Source: Caprimulgus europaeus
Lineage: Eukaryota > Chordata > Aves > Caprimulgiformes > Caprimulgidae
Assembly (NCBI GenBank): GCA_907165065.1
Contig: OU015551.1
Coordinates: 372,001-436,000 of the forward strand
DNA: 64,000 bases
Direction: 5' to 3'
In this document: positions 26,336 through 40,450 of the stretch, piece after piece
Position numbering within the stretch: the stretch's first letter is position 1
Layout: every line of letters begins with the position of its first letter
Made by a program: the position numbers and the translations under genes
Notes under the pieces: model-generated
The model's input: only the letters and a program-made list of their open reading frames with translations
What the model was told of the DNA's origin: nothing
The model's database searches: none

Positions 26336-27380
26336 GGGGGGTGTCCTCTCTTGGAGATGAGGGGAGTGGATTTTTCGGCCTTCAGCATCTTGAATAGTCA
26401 GATTTCTGTTCTAACCACAGATTAACAAAATCTGTCCCAGAGTCTAAAGAAATGGCATTTTGCAGTGAGTGTACAAGGCATCTTCTTCCCAAAGACTTCC
26501 TTGAGAAATCAGCCTGTGGCATTCCTGCAGTTTTGGGCCTGGTATTTTCTGTGTTCACTTTACAAATGGTTTTCACTTCACAGCATCTCGGCTGCTGGCA
26601 GTTCATCTGGAAAAAGAGCCCTGGAGCAACTTAAATTAAATCTCAATAGAGAAATGTTCTGGAAATGAGAGAAAGGAAAAAAAATACAAAGAGAACATAC
26701 AGAAATTATAAGGATGTAGAAGGGCTTCATTAAATGAAATTAATTACTAAAATTAGTAAGCCTTTTGTTTTCAGGATTTAAAGCTGTCACTCCTGCTGCA
26801 TATGGCTGAATGTTTGAAATATGGTGGAGATAGTGAGATACCTGGAAGCTGTGTCCTTGAGCTGGGGTAGAGAACAGTCTTATGTCAGGTTAGCTTGGTA
26901 GCTTCTGATTTTTCTGCAGAAGCATCTCTTTGAGTTGCTTTTAGTCACACTTGTGTCAAGGTAAATGCCATTTATTTTGCAAATGGAGGAGAGGCCACTT
27001 TATTTGTAATTTGTAATGTTTTCCTGAGTAGTTTGAAGGTCGTGCTTCCCAAACCTGTTAGACACGATTTTGCCCTTAACCTTCCCTAAATGAGACTGCT
27101 GAGCGCTTGGCCGCAGAGCAGAAAGCAGCTCATGTCCTGGTGTGTAAGGGCCAAGGAGGCAGTGGGGACACAGCCTTTATTTGAAAATCATTAGCAGTAA
27201 AACTAGGTTTTTTCTTCGTTTATTTTCTAATTCCTTTCTGTTGCAATCACAAGTGTTTTCAGTAAGATGTGCTGGTTCTCAGTCTTGAGCAGAAGGAGGA
27301 ATTGGCTCAGAGAACAACCTGTGTCTTAGTCACAGAAACTGTAATGAAGCAGAGTTCAGGTTCTGTGTCATGGAAATGCT

Positions 27381-27424
27381 TAAATATAAAATAATATAAA
27401 ATATTAAATAAATATTAATATTAA
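27381..27424. repeat. AT-rich low-complexity tract
   Basis: A run of overlapping AATATAAA/AATATTAA-type units built only of A and T, in ELAVL1 intron 2. Confidence 0.8.
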
Positions 27425-28864
27425 GCTTACATATAAACCTTGGCTTTTGGTTTCGTGCTCTAAAGGATGCGCTTGAGGTGTCAGTGGAGCTTGGTGCAGT
27501 GATTCTGGTGTAGGACTGGCCCAGCCCTCCAGCAGCGCAGCCTGGCTGGGTGTCTCACTGGGTCAAGCACAGGAGCAGTCTGTGCAGCTGGGCTGAGCTT
27601 TACCCCCAGCCTGACACAAACACGGTGCTGTGGGATTTCTGCAGTGCTCTCCTGGTGTTTGCATGACTAATGGTCGTTTTGGGCAGCATTTATGACTAAA
27701 TTGGAGCTGAAGAGAACTATAAAAAGTAATTCAGAATGATTAATTGTAGCTTCAAGAAGTTATTTGGGAAAAAACCCCACTTGCTTCCATTGTCTAAAAT
27801 CTGTATAAAAGACTGTAGAATATTTTTGGGGAAGTGATTTTTGTGATTAACATGCTACTTCAGTCCCTGTACTAAAATACTGCACTTAGTTCTGTCTCAA
27901 GCAGCATGTGTTCTAGTTTTCTGGGACTTAGTGTGGTCACCACAGAGTAAGAGGCAAAGAACTGAGGTGTTTCAGAGGAGCAGAGCAATTCCTCGGTGTC
28001 ACTGCTGCAGCCAGGGGTAAGGACATTGCTGGGAACTGAATCAAGAGAGAAGGTTTGGTTCAAGCTATGGGTTTTAGCTTCAGGTTCATGTGTTTTCAGA
28101 GTAGCTGAGGTGCATCAAGTGTATCTTCAGTGAAGGCCTGAGCGTGCTGAGTGCTGTGTGTTACACCAGTAATGAATAAAATCGCTTCTGTGTTGTAATG
28201 ACAGGGTTTGATCAGCTTAGTCTCATAAAGGAAAATCATGTCCTCCTGCTGTAAGTTTTGAAGATCAATGATTAAATACTTGAGAAGTTTAATCACCCAG
28301 ATCCCAAAATATGTTTTGACAAAAGTCCTTTCTTTTTTGTAGGGACACCGTGTAGTATGAAAACAAAAACTACCAAGGGGGTAACAAATAGCAACTGCTG
28401 TCTCCAAAGTCAAGCCAAGCAGTGCTTGTAGAACATGTCAGGTTCTGAACTTGCCATTTAGAATATTAAAGTGAAAAAGTAGTTACCAGTTGTGATGTGG
28501 AGCAGATTTAACATTGGGCTGAAGGACATAAGAAGGAGCTAGAAACCAACATCATCTCCTGAGACCAGTGGACAAAATTGACGTAAGAAAACTAGTGGAA
28601 ACCTACAGAAATGAGTTTTCACTCAATTAAAAATAGACTGTCAGAGTGGGTGCTTCCAAAAATGTGTGACAGAATAACTAGCCCAGTGAAAAATAGCAGA
28701 GTTGCAGTATGTAGCACTCTTGGTAATTCCAGGCTTTGGTTTAAGGACTACACTAGAAATAAACTCAAAATTTAGAAAAGGTTCCATGAGTGGAAGAAAG
28801 TACTGTGAGGGAAAATAAAAGTTTGAGTCTTTACCTGCTCTAAACCTTTCATTAATATTTAGTT

Positions 28865-29590
28865 CTGTTACATCCATATGTACATTGAGTTGTTGGGGAC
28901 CTCCTCCTTTTTCCATGGCCGTTCAAAGATGATAGCAGTTTTGGCCAGGACATGAGCCTGGTGTCTCAGCGCCCTGAGGAAGAGCCCATCTTGTCCCATG
29001 GACTTGTATGGGTGAAGTTCTTTTAACTGGTCAGTCCCTGATTTGATCTGCATCCACTGGTCCTTCGTGAACTCTGCCAGAGTGCAGAGTGTTCTTAGAC
29101 TTTGTTGGTGAAGAGTGAGGCGAAGGCATGTACCACTCTGGCCAGATCCCACACCCCAGTCAGCAGCTCTCCCACATCTGCCTTTTTCAACCTGGTACTG
29201 CTGGGACAGCGGTGGGAGCTGTTCTTGTTACCTTTGGTTTTGTTTGTTTGTTTGTTTGCATTTCTTTCAAGTCTCAACTGCAGTTGAGCTCTGACTTCCC
29301 TGAGACTGAGTGGACATGGACAGTGGTTCTGAATTCCTCCCTTTGTAGGCTGCGGCTTCTTCCGTCTCCTGTGTGCTGATGTTTGCATTGGAGCTCTGCC
29401 AGGAGTCCCCAGCTCGGCCAGGCTGCTCTGCTGACACATCTGCTTGTTTTCCTGGCTGTGAGGATGTTTGGAAACAAAAGATGCTGCGTGCAAAGTGTTG
29501 ACTTGTCTCGGGGGGTTGGAGTAGTTGGCTTGATCACTTGCTCTGCCAATCCTACCTTGCTGCACTTCTGCCTTGGCACAACCCTTGTAA
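28865..29590 (-). pseudogene. Decayed CR1 ORF2 (endonuclease-RT linker and RT start)
   Basis: The minus strand encodes, in two frames, stretches that match the CR1 ORF2 polyprotein. Near 29100-29250 these are KADVGELLTG and VVHAFASLFTNKV, resembling the segment before the reverse transcriptase. Near 28880-29040 they are KSMGQDGLFLRALRH and IIFERPWKKEEVP, resembling the first RT blocks (KSMGPDG...VLRELA...IIFE). The copy is frameshifted and has an internal GTTT tetranucleotide expansion. It is an old, non-functional insertion and has no 3' end here, unlike the other CR1 copies in the window. Confidence 0.75.
29236..29259. repeat. (GTTT)n microsatellite
   Basis: About five GTTT units, inside the decayed CR1 ORF2 copy, where they interrupt the reading frame with Asn/Lys/Gln/Thr codons on the minus strand. 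Confidence 0.85.
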
Positions 29591-30919
29591 AGGAAGTTTA
29601 ATGCGAGGATGCTTGCATTTTTCTCAGGGTGGATGTGGTTATGTATCCCCAGCTGTACAATAGTGTCATTGTACTAAAGCAAGCCCACACAAGGCACATC
29701 TGAACGCTTTTAATCTGTTCTCATCCTCTGAAACTACAGAGTCACCACTTTGAATTCTGCTTTTTCAGCACACTGATGTCTGGTATTTGGACGTGGTATT
29801 TCTTGGTGCATTCATACGTATTTAAGCTATCTGGTTATCACTCACAACACACTTTGTAAAGCCAAACAAATGAAAAAACCAAACCCATCTCTCTTTCCAA
29901 GAGGCCACATCCTCCCGAGTGACGCTTTGGGAGATCTGTTCCATCCTTCTGCATTATTTACTTGGGCTTTTAAAATTTAATCTGAAAACGCTGTTTCCGG
30001 GTTCAGAAAACAAATTCTCATCTAAAATGCCTTCGTACTGATGTGCTCTGACATAACAGGACCAGGTTTAAATCCAGGGACAGTCTGTGCTATCTGCTCT
30101 CAGGGGGGCAGCTGGTCTGTAGTGAAGTGGGAAGCGAGTACGAGCTCTGGTCTCGTGTGAGGCTCCCCAGTGAAACCAGAGCTGTGGGTCAGTAGCGGGA
30201 GGGGAATAAGAAACAAGCTGGGAGGGAGCTGAGAAAGGAAGCAAGGACATGGACAGAAAACCAAGTGATGCACAGAAAGAAAATGAGTGCCCTCTTTCAT
30301 GAAAGAGCTTTTTATAATGGAAACACAACTAGATTCTTTCTGCTGAAGGAGTATAGTAGTTGGCTTAAAGCGAGGTTTTGTGGTCACTTTGTTAATTATT
30401 CATCCAGATAAGAACTCGCTTGTTTCCTTTTTTTTAATCTTTGTCTCTCAAGTAGATTTGCATTTATGTATATGCAAACTTTCTGAAATTTGCTTTTTAA
30501 AAAGGATTTTAGTTACTGTCCATTAAATAGTTTGAAAACGGTTACAGTGCTACCTTCGTTTGCACGACCTGTTCCTAGCGGGCTCTTAGCATCAGGATAG
30601 AGAAAATCACTTGTCTCCTTGCCTGGGATAAACTCTTGACATAAATCATAATGCTCTGTAAACGCTGATTCCTTATATATTTTTCTGGCATGCCTATAAG
30701 GAAGGCAGTTAGTACTGTTTACAGGGGGGAATATGGAGTGAAATGGTGAAGCAGAGTGTTCCTGAAGTGACGTGTCAGGGGAGCACACGCCTCTGGCAGT
30801 GTCAGGGCTGTCGGGTGTTGGATATCCCAGCCTGTTTAGAGATGAAAACCAGTAACCAAACAGCAGGAGATGGCCAAGACTGATAGTGTTAAAGTATTGA
30901 GAGCAAGGTAAGTTACCAG

Positions 30920-31508
30920 AGAATCATAGGATGTTGTGAGCTGGAACGGACCCACAAGGATCATCAGTCCAACTCCTGTCCCTGCACAGGACAATCCCAA
31001 CATTCACACCATGTCCCTGAGGGCCTTGGCCAAATGCTGCTGGAATCTTGTCAGGCTTGGGGCCATCAGCACCTCCCTGGGGAGCCTGTGCCAGTGCTCC
31101 ACCACCCTCTGCCTCAAGAACCTTTTCCTCATGGCCAACCTCCCCCTCCCCTGCCACATCTTCCTGCCATGGCCTCTGCTCCTGGCGTTGGTGGCCAGAG
31201 AGAAGAGCTCAGCGCCTGCCCCTCCTCTTCCCCTGGGGAGGAAGTTCCAGACCGCCAGGAGATCTCCTCTCAGTCTCCTCTTCTCCAGGCTGAACAACCC
31301 AAGTGCCTTCAGCCTCTCCTCACACCCTTCCCCTCTGAACCCTTCCCCAATGTTGTGTCCCTCCTCTGGACACTCTCCAGCAGCTTTAGATCCTTTTTCT
31401 CCTGTGGTGCCCAAGCTGCCCCAGTGCTGGAGGTGAGGCTGCCCCAGTGCAGAGCAGAGCGGGATGCTTGGCTTGCAGTGCAGGGCTGGGTGCCCCTAGG
31501 GCACGGTT
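30920..31508 (-). mobile_element. CR1 retrotransposon fragment
   Basis: The reversed 3' end (GAATCATAGGATGTTGTGAG) is followed by the same blocks as the copies at 15067 and 36227. By eye it is nearly identical to 36227-36720, so both are relatively young. It lies in intron 2, 1.8 kb before exon 3, antisense to ELAVL1. Confidence 0.93.
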
Positions 31509-33320
31509 GGAGGTGTCTGCAAAATCCTGATTGATGTTATCTGTAGGTCTTTAAAGGATAAAGGTGCAGAACCTGGTATCTGAGGTCTTGCTTTTATCCC
31601 ATTTAATTATTTCCTATGCAGAGGTAAATCCTATGTGGCTGTCAGAGTGATTGACTGTTACAGTTGTGTAGAAGCACCTGGCATCAGGAGAGTTTGATCT
31701 GTGCTAGTGGAGATGTTTCAGCACTAGGTCTGTAAGGGGACAGGATGTTGTCACCAAAGGGGTTCTGGCTTCTTTATGAGCTTTAGCAGACACTAAGAAT
31801 TAACTGGGAATGTTTATCCAAGGAGTGTATTAGGAAGTGGGCAATGGCATTGTTTGGGTTTAGATGAGTTACTGGTCTCTTCCGATTCACAACAAAGCAG
31901 ACAAGTGCAGAGGCCGTGCCAGGGAGCTGTGCTGCTGTTCTGCAGTCAGTCTGTCCTTATGCTGTTAGTAATAACACTGGGAGGTTGTCTGGAGCTTCCT
32001 TCCAATCCCTTGTGGCTTTTAGACTGGGTAGATCTCAATTCCTTCAATAGACTGGTCATTCTTTTTTAACCTGCAGTGTCTGCTGCAGCCCTTTTCTTTG
32101 GTGTCTCTGACATTTTGCACTGGGATAATCACTGTTTGAGCTTTTTTTTTTTTTTGAGGGAAGTGGGTGGAGCATATATTTGGTGTTTTGAAATGTCTGG
32201 AAAGCATAAGAAAACTTCCTTGCCAGCTAAGACTATTGTAGAGCCATGCTGTGTGCTTAAAAAAGGGCTATACTTCAGAAGAGAATCCTATAATAATTAT
32301 CTGTGTCTTCTAGTGTTCCCAAGCCTAACAATGGAGCTTAATAATAACTTAAAACCAGCATAGTGTTAAAATAAAATAGCATATTCCCCTATGCATGCTT
32401 ATAATTTCCTTTAGAAAATCCCATAGATCTTCCTGAGACAAGAAGAATTTGTCTGACAAAGGTCTATCTTTTATTGAATGGGAGTTGCCTTTTTTTTTTT
32501 TCTTTACACTAAGAGTCTTGAAAGTATTTTAGTTATTTTTAGGTCTATGGTTATAAGAGCCTCTAATTGTTGGGAAACTGCAACCTGAAATGATCTTAGT
32601 TTGTAATGTTACAATTAATAGTAGCGTTTGTGGAGATTGGAGATAGAACAAATAAGTATCCAAATGAACACTCTTTGCCTTAATTGTTTTAAAGATTTGT
32701 ATTATTATTTTCAAATCCTTTTTTTAAGAGTTAAGAGTAAACATACATCAAGTAAAAGTACATGAACTGACTGCATTAAAGAGAATTTTTCACTCTTCAG
32801 TCTTACCCTGTCTCTGGGGACGTGCTGCTCATGAGCTGTCTGAACATGTGAAGGACTGAAAGCTTCTTTTTCCCTCTGGTCTCCAGGAGTGAAGGCTGGA
32901 ACAGCTACACAGAAATGAGCAGCCTGATGATTTCTTTCCCAGCAGTTTATCTACTGACACTTTCTCACTTTCTGCTCTTTATCTACAAGAATTTGTACTT
33001 ACAACTTTGTTAAATTCTTGCCTCTGTTCCACACCCATTAAGTTCACTGTTCAGTCTGGGTATTTCAGTCGTGAATTTCTCACTGCTGATGGGTCACTTG
33101 TTGGTGTCCTGAGAAACGCTGTCCTTGAAGACAGAGGAGCGTCCAGAGTGGCACATGGAAGAGCTTTGAGTACTTCCTGTGATGTGTGCCAGCCTTGAGA
33201 AACCTCTTGGGCTTATTTAAATATTTGCTGTGTGGATTGTGTTTTATCTTGAGTTCACTTTTTCTCATTTGCATTTCCTTTAATTTCAATGATAACTTTC
33301 TCTTGTTAGGATTAATCTGA

Positions 33321-34443
<1,123 letters not shown>

Positions 34444-36226
34444 TGATGTTTTTCAGAGGCTGGTAGTTCCTAAACTAAGGAAGACTTTGGCAGAGTCCAT
34501 GTGACATCTGGTGTCAGCCACGGAAATAATTTCAATGCAATGTCCTCTTGCAAGGATTTGTTTAAACACAGGATGACTTGCACTGCCTCCTTGCCAGCTC
34601 ACAGTCTAAACCTCCTGTCTGCCTTTATTCTCTTAGTGCCAGTTTTACCAGGCTGAGCTGCTCGCTTGGCAAAGCTGCTCTCTTGCTGTGACACTTGATA
34701 CAGGGTAGTGCAGTGTACTTCTGGGCAGTGCTTGTACTCTGAAGCACTGGGGTTGCCTTTACTTTACCAAGTGCATCTATTACCCACAGGTAAATTCCAA
34801 ACCATAGTTACATTTAAAAAGGAAAACAGTATTATTTTGTCTTTTATAACACTTGGAACTCGCACTACTGCATATTTTAAAACATTTGAGGTGTCTTACA
34901 GTCCTCTGTGGTTACTGCAGACAGAAAGAATGAACTTAATACACTAAGTACTGCACTCTTGAATTTTCTGAATGTATTCTGTTTATAAAAGAAAAGGGAG
35001 AGGTTGCTTAGTTAAGCACTCCGCTCAGGAGAGACCAAAGTTAAGGATTTCCTTTATAGTGTTAGTTCTGACTCACTGTTACTCTGTGTTTTCACAGAGT
35101 TCTTTATTTCTTAGCTAATTATTTCAGACTGTGTAACTGGAGAGGATGGCTTATCCTGTAACCATAGCTGTTCTGTGTTTTTTCCAGTTGCCCATGTGTC
35201 ATGTATGAATTTGGAGAGAACTTCTACAAATACACTTTTTCATTGATTATGCATGTGCTGTGTTAGAATAGGTGATGATCTAATTCTAGCAATTCCACAC
35301 TTAACATTTATATACAGTAATATGTATATTTACATACAGTAATTAAGCAGCAACTTTCATGCTCTGTGGGGGATCTGCTGTAATTTAGAATAGGCCATCA
35401 GCAGCTTCTGGTGGGATTAATCTGACTAAATGCTGAAGTCTGCAGTGTTGGGTGTCTCCAGCAGAGCCAGCTCCCTGTGTAGGCATCTGCTTTTAAGTGT
35501 TTTGATTTGGTCAGACCGCACTGTAAATGCAATTGGGTGTAAAAGAGATCTAGTTGGGACAAATGTTAATTTGTGCTTTCAGCCTTACCTTCTGGAGTTA
35601 CCCTCAACCCAGAGGTTGTTCTCTAGCTTTTGAGAAATCTGTGTAAAAATATGCTTTCTACAATATTGGTACTTTTAGATGAACACTGTGATAGATGAAG
35701 TGAGAAGCACTAAGAGTAACAGCATGGAAGTGGAAAGAAGTAACACTGTGCTGGGCTCTGGGACAGTCCTTGCTGACTTCTGGGCCACGCTGCTGTTTTG
35801 TGCCTTTCCAGGCTGGGACATGTGCTCCCTCCTGGCACGGAAAGGCTGATCTCAGTGGTATTGGAGCACATAGTGCTGTCAGTTCTGATCTGATGAGCAG
35901 ATCTGGTCCAGTCTCCTGTTTTGGAAGTAACCAGAAAGAAATAAAAAATGGAATAACTTCTTCACAGACTGACTCCTTTCCAGATCACTCTAGACACACT
36001 AGTGGTACAGTCAGTGCTAGCTGTCTCCTGCCAGTGGTCTGCAATTCTGTTCTTCAAAAAGTGCCGTGACCTAGGAAATCGGCTTTCTGTGTGCCTTGCA
36101 TATCAACAACTGGCAATAAACAAGATCAGTTGTTCTTTATGGAAGTTCTCCCAGTGCCCCCATGAAAATATGCTTTTCCTAGAGGCTGTTCTGTGGGTAG
36201 TTGAGGGACTGGGTTCCCTTTTCGTA

Positions 36227-37022
36227 GATTCATAGGATGTTGTGAGCTGGAAGGGACCCACAAAGATCACCGAGTCCAGCTCCTGTCCCTGCACAGGACA
36301 ATCCCAACATTCACACCATGTCCCTGAGGGCCTTGGCCAAATGCTGCTGGGATCTTGTCAGGCTTGGTGCCATGAGCACCTCCCTGGGGAGCCTGTGCCA
36401 GTGCTCCACCACCCTCTGCCTCAAGAACCTTTTCCTCATGGCCAAGCTCCCCCTCCCCTGCCACATCTTCCTGCCATGGCCTCTGCTCCTGGCGTTGGTG
36501 GCCAGAGAGAAGAGCTCAGCGCCTGCCCCTCCTCTTCCCCTGGGGAGGAAGTTCCAGACCGCCAGGAGATCTCCTCTCAGTCTCCTCTTCTCCAGGCTGA
36601 ACAACCCAAGTGCCTTCAGCCTCTCCTCACACCCTTCCCCTCTGAACCCTTCCCCAATGTTGTGTCCCTCCTCTGGACACTCTCCAGCAGCTTTAGATCC
36701 TTTTTCTCCCGTGGTGCCCAAACTGCCCCCAGTGCTGGAGCTGAGGCTGCCCCAGTGCAGAGCAGAGCGGGACGATCCCCTCCCTGGCCCGGCTCGCAGT
36801 GCAGTGCTGGGTGCCCCCAGGACACGGGGGTCCCTCTGGGCTGCCAGGACACACTGCTGGCTCATGTTCAACTTGGGGTTGACCAGAACCCGCAGGTCCC
36901 TCTCTCAGGGCTGCTCTCCAGCCTCTCCTTCCCCAGGCTGGGTGTGTCCAGGGTGGCCGTGTCCCAGGTGCCAAATCCAGCCCTTGCCCTTGTTAAAATT
37001 CCTCTGGTTGGTGATTGCCCAG
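36227..37022 (-). mobile_element. CR1 retrotransposon fragment, longest of its subfamily here
   Basis: The reversed 3' end (GATTCATAGGATGTTGTGAG) runs about 800 bp into the 3'UTR and ORF2 tail of CR1, through GACACTCTCCAGCAGC and GGACACGGGGGTCCC. It is nearly identical to the copy at 30920 over their shared 580 bp, in the same orientation. It lies in intron 4, antisense to ELAVL1. The 250-codon and similar frames through it are CR1 artefacts. Confidence 0.94.
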
Positions 37023-37654
37023 CTTGCTGCATGCCCAGGAAATAATTGTTATAAACAACTTTGTGATTGATCATAAGTTTAAACAACTTCTGAAACTGTC
37101 TTTGAAGGTTGCCTTATGTGGGCACAGAGACAAAATGAAAGTATTTGATGTGGCCCTTTCTGAAACAGATTGGTACCTTTTAGCTTCACTGTGGTAAACA
37201 ACATTTCCAGACTATGGTCATGTCACAGACGAGCAGCAGGGTGGGGGGAAGAGAAAAACATCTCCTAAGGCATAACTTTTAACCTCAGTCAGGAGGAGAA
37301 CAGCATCCAGTGGCTGGGATCTGGAATTGGGGAAAAAAAGATGGGAAATGTTTAACAGCAGTATAATTGTTTGAGTACAGTTACTAAGAGGTAATTATTA
37401 ATCAATTTGTAATTAATTAAAAATAAGGTATGTGACGCTAGAAATAATGGCTGTGATGTAGATGAAATTGTGACCATCAGATGTTAAACTACTTTAGTAG
37501 AGTTAAACCTTCCTGCCCTCATCTATCAACCACAGTGTTTCTTCAGTGTGGAAAACTGAAAACTTTTGGAAAAAGCAGTATCAGTTTTGTGTTTGCAGAT
37601 GCCTTTTACTGATAAAGTAATCCAAGCTAAGGGGTTTGGTTTTGTTTTAACCTG

Positions 37655-37696
37655 GTGGAATTAATTATCTTTTTTTTTTTTTTTGTGGAATTAATT
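37655..37696. repeat. Poly-T run flanked by 12-bp direct repeats
   Basis: GTGGAATTAATT occurs at 37655-37666 and again at 37685-37696, separated by AT, C and a run of about 15 T. It resembles a target-site duplication around an oligo(A) tail on the minus strand with nothing else inserted. Confidence 0.8.
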
Positions 37697-37700
37697 TTAA

Positions 37701-38246
<546 letters not shown>

Positions 38247-39194
38247 TAGGTTAGGAAGAAAAATGCATTTAAGGCTCTACTGCTGTTCCCGTGTCCTTCT
38301 GGGCAACTGTACTCTTGTAGCTGTGCAGCATGTGTGAATGAATACATAGTGCACTCTGTGTCCTGCAGTGTTATGTAAATAAACTGTTGAATTAAAATAT
38401 GCTTAAAGTAAAATCTTACTTGTAAAATTTATATTGAAGTTAATGCTGTAAAGGTCCATACGATGTGGTGTCTCTTTCCACAACAGAGTGAACAGTGAGG
38501 TCATAGAAATTAGCAGAGTCCTGGGTGTTCGTAGGTGCCTGTCTCAACAGATCCCCACTCTGTAGTCCATCTATCTGAATGCAGATATAATTTGACAACT
38601 TAATTAAAGCTCTGAAGCATTGGTTCCAGCAGGGGAGGTATCCTATTAAAACAGGAAAACCGGAGTTCTGATGAAGAGATTCTGTAGGATTTCTTCCTCC
38701 AGTGTTGTCTTGCATTGAGCCCTCATAATTTCAGATTATTGAATAATTGCAATACTGTCTGCTCCAGAGCTGTGAGGATGTGATGTATTCTGTGTTTGAG
38801 AGTTGCCTCAGTTGCTTTGAGTATAAATTGCTTGAATTTGAATTGCCTTAGTTAGGTAAAGGAGGATGTTGATTGTTGCACCGTGCTCTGGAAAATGCAT
38901 TATATTTACTGTCTTGCAGATAAGTAATTGGCTTTGCTATGGGATGTGTTCATGAGAGTTTGAGAGTAGTGTTTGTTTCCCTGCTGAGAATTTACTTTTT
39001 TTCCTTCTTTTTCTCCTTTGAGGTATCCAATTAGCTCAGCAAAATTGGACTAAAAACTCAAATAGCTTTTTGCAGTGCTCCTGTTCCAGTGCTGCCGTGA
39101 CCCTTCCAGAATGCTTTCGTTTAGCATTTGAAGAACAAAACGTGTCTCCAGTGAGAACTGGTCCTTTATAGTCGTTTGTTTTGCACTGAGGGTG

Positions 39195-39358
39195 TTTGAA
39201 CAGGTTGCCCACAGGGGTTGTAGAGTGTTCATCTTTGGAGATGCTCAAAACCTGGCTGGACTGGGCCTGAGCAACCTGCTCTGCCTGCCCCTGCTTTGAG
39301 CAGGGAGGTTTACGAGAGGGTTTCCAGAGGTCCCTGCCAGCCTCAGTTGTTCTCTGAC
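39195..39358 (+). mobile_element. CR1 retrotransposon, 3' end fragment
   Basis: Reads + as the CR1 tail with GGTTGCCCACAGGGGTTG, then GGAGATGCTCAAAACCTGG and CCTGCTTTGAGCAGGGAGG, ending near TGTTCTCTGAC. It is a more diverged subfamily than the others in the window. It is one of the few gene-internal copies in the sense orientation. Confidence 0.85.
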
Positions 39359-39544
39359 TGTCTTCAACTGGAGCCCAGGCAACTCCTCAAACAAGATTTC
39401 ATTTCCTGGAAGCACTCATCCCAGTCTCTGCACTCAAACTTTCTCATCCACACCAAGGAATGAAATTCTACATTGTAATGGTAAAAGTGATTAATGCCTT
39501 GATGTTAATAGTTGCAGATGAAACTAAATTTTAACAACCAGTTA

Positions 39545-40450
39545 AAATCATAGAATCACTTAGGTGGGAAAAGACCTTTAAGATCAAGTCCAACCATAAA
39601 CCCAGCACTGCCAAGTCCACCACTAAACCGTGTCCCTGAGTGCCATGTCTACACATCTTTTTTTAACCACCTCCAGGGTGATGGTGACTCAGACACTTCC
39701 CTGGGCAGCCTCTTCCAATGCCTGACAACCCCTTCGGTGAAAAAATTTTCTTGACATCCAACCTAAACCTCCCGTGGTGCAACCTGAGCCCATTTCCTCT
39801 TGTCCTGTCACTTGTTCCTTGGTTGAACAGACCCACCCCCACCTCTCTGCACCCTCCTTGCAGGGACTTGGACAGAGCCAGAAGGTCTCCCCTCAGCCTC
39901 CTTTTCTCCAGGCTCAACACCCCCAGTTCCCTCAGCCAGGAACTCAGCACACTTGTGCTCCAGACCCTTCCCCAGCTCCGTTCCCTTCTCTGGACACGCT
40001 CCAGCACCTCCAGGTCCTTCTTGGAGTCAGGGGCCCAACACTGAACCCAGCACTCGAGCTGCGGCCTCACCAGTGCCCAGTGCAGGGGGATGATCACTGC
40101 CCTGGTCCTGCTGCCCACACTAGTGCTGATCCAGGCCAGGATGCTGTTGGCCTTGGCTAGCTGGTCACACTGCTGGCTTATATTCAGCCAACTAATACCC
40201 CCAGGTCCTCTTCCACCAGGCAGCTTTCCTCTCAGGTCCTCTCAGAGGACCTGAGAACAACTGGTCTTATTAAAGACTGAGGCAAAAAAGGCATTAAGTG
40301 CCTCAGCCTTTCCTCATCCTTTGTTGTTATGTTTCTCCCTGCATCCAGTAAAGGACAGAGATCCTCCTCAGCCCTCCTTTTGCTGCTAATGTATTTGTAG
40401 TAACATTTCTTTGTTGTCTTTTATGGCAGTAGCCAGATTAAGTTAGTTGG
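39545..40450 (-). mobile_element. CR1 retrotransposon fragment with part of the ORF2 end
   Basis: The reversed 3' end AATCATAGAATCACTTAGG is followed by the 3'UTR blocks shared with 13345. Beyond 40260 it continues into CR1 sequence not seen in the shorter copies (ACTGAGGCAAAAAAGGC, then TAAAGGACAGAGATCCTCC). At about 900 bp it is the longest CR1 here. The internal palindrome at 40231-40255 may mark a local rearrangement. Confidence 0.9.
40231..40255. repeat. 25-bp palindrome within a CR1 copy
   Basis: CTCAGGTCCTCT (40231-40242), one central C, then its exact reverse complement AGAGGACCTGAG (40244-40255). Confidence 0.92.

Noticed and set aside
25132..26397. Frames of 90-181 codons on both strands
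   Set aside because: They fall in the inverted LTR pair; the sequence is LTR, not coding.
36242..37070. 250- to 267-codon frames
   Set aside because: These lie wholly in a CR1 copy and repeat in the CR1 copies at 15067 and 30920.
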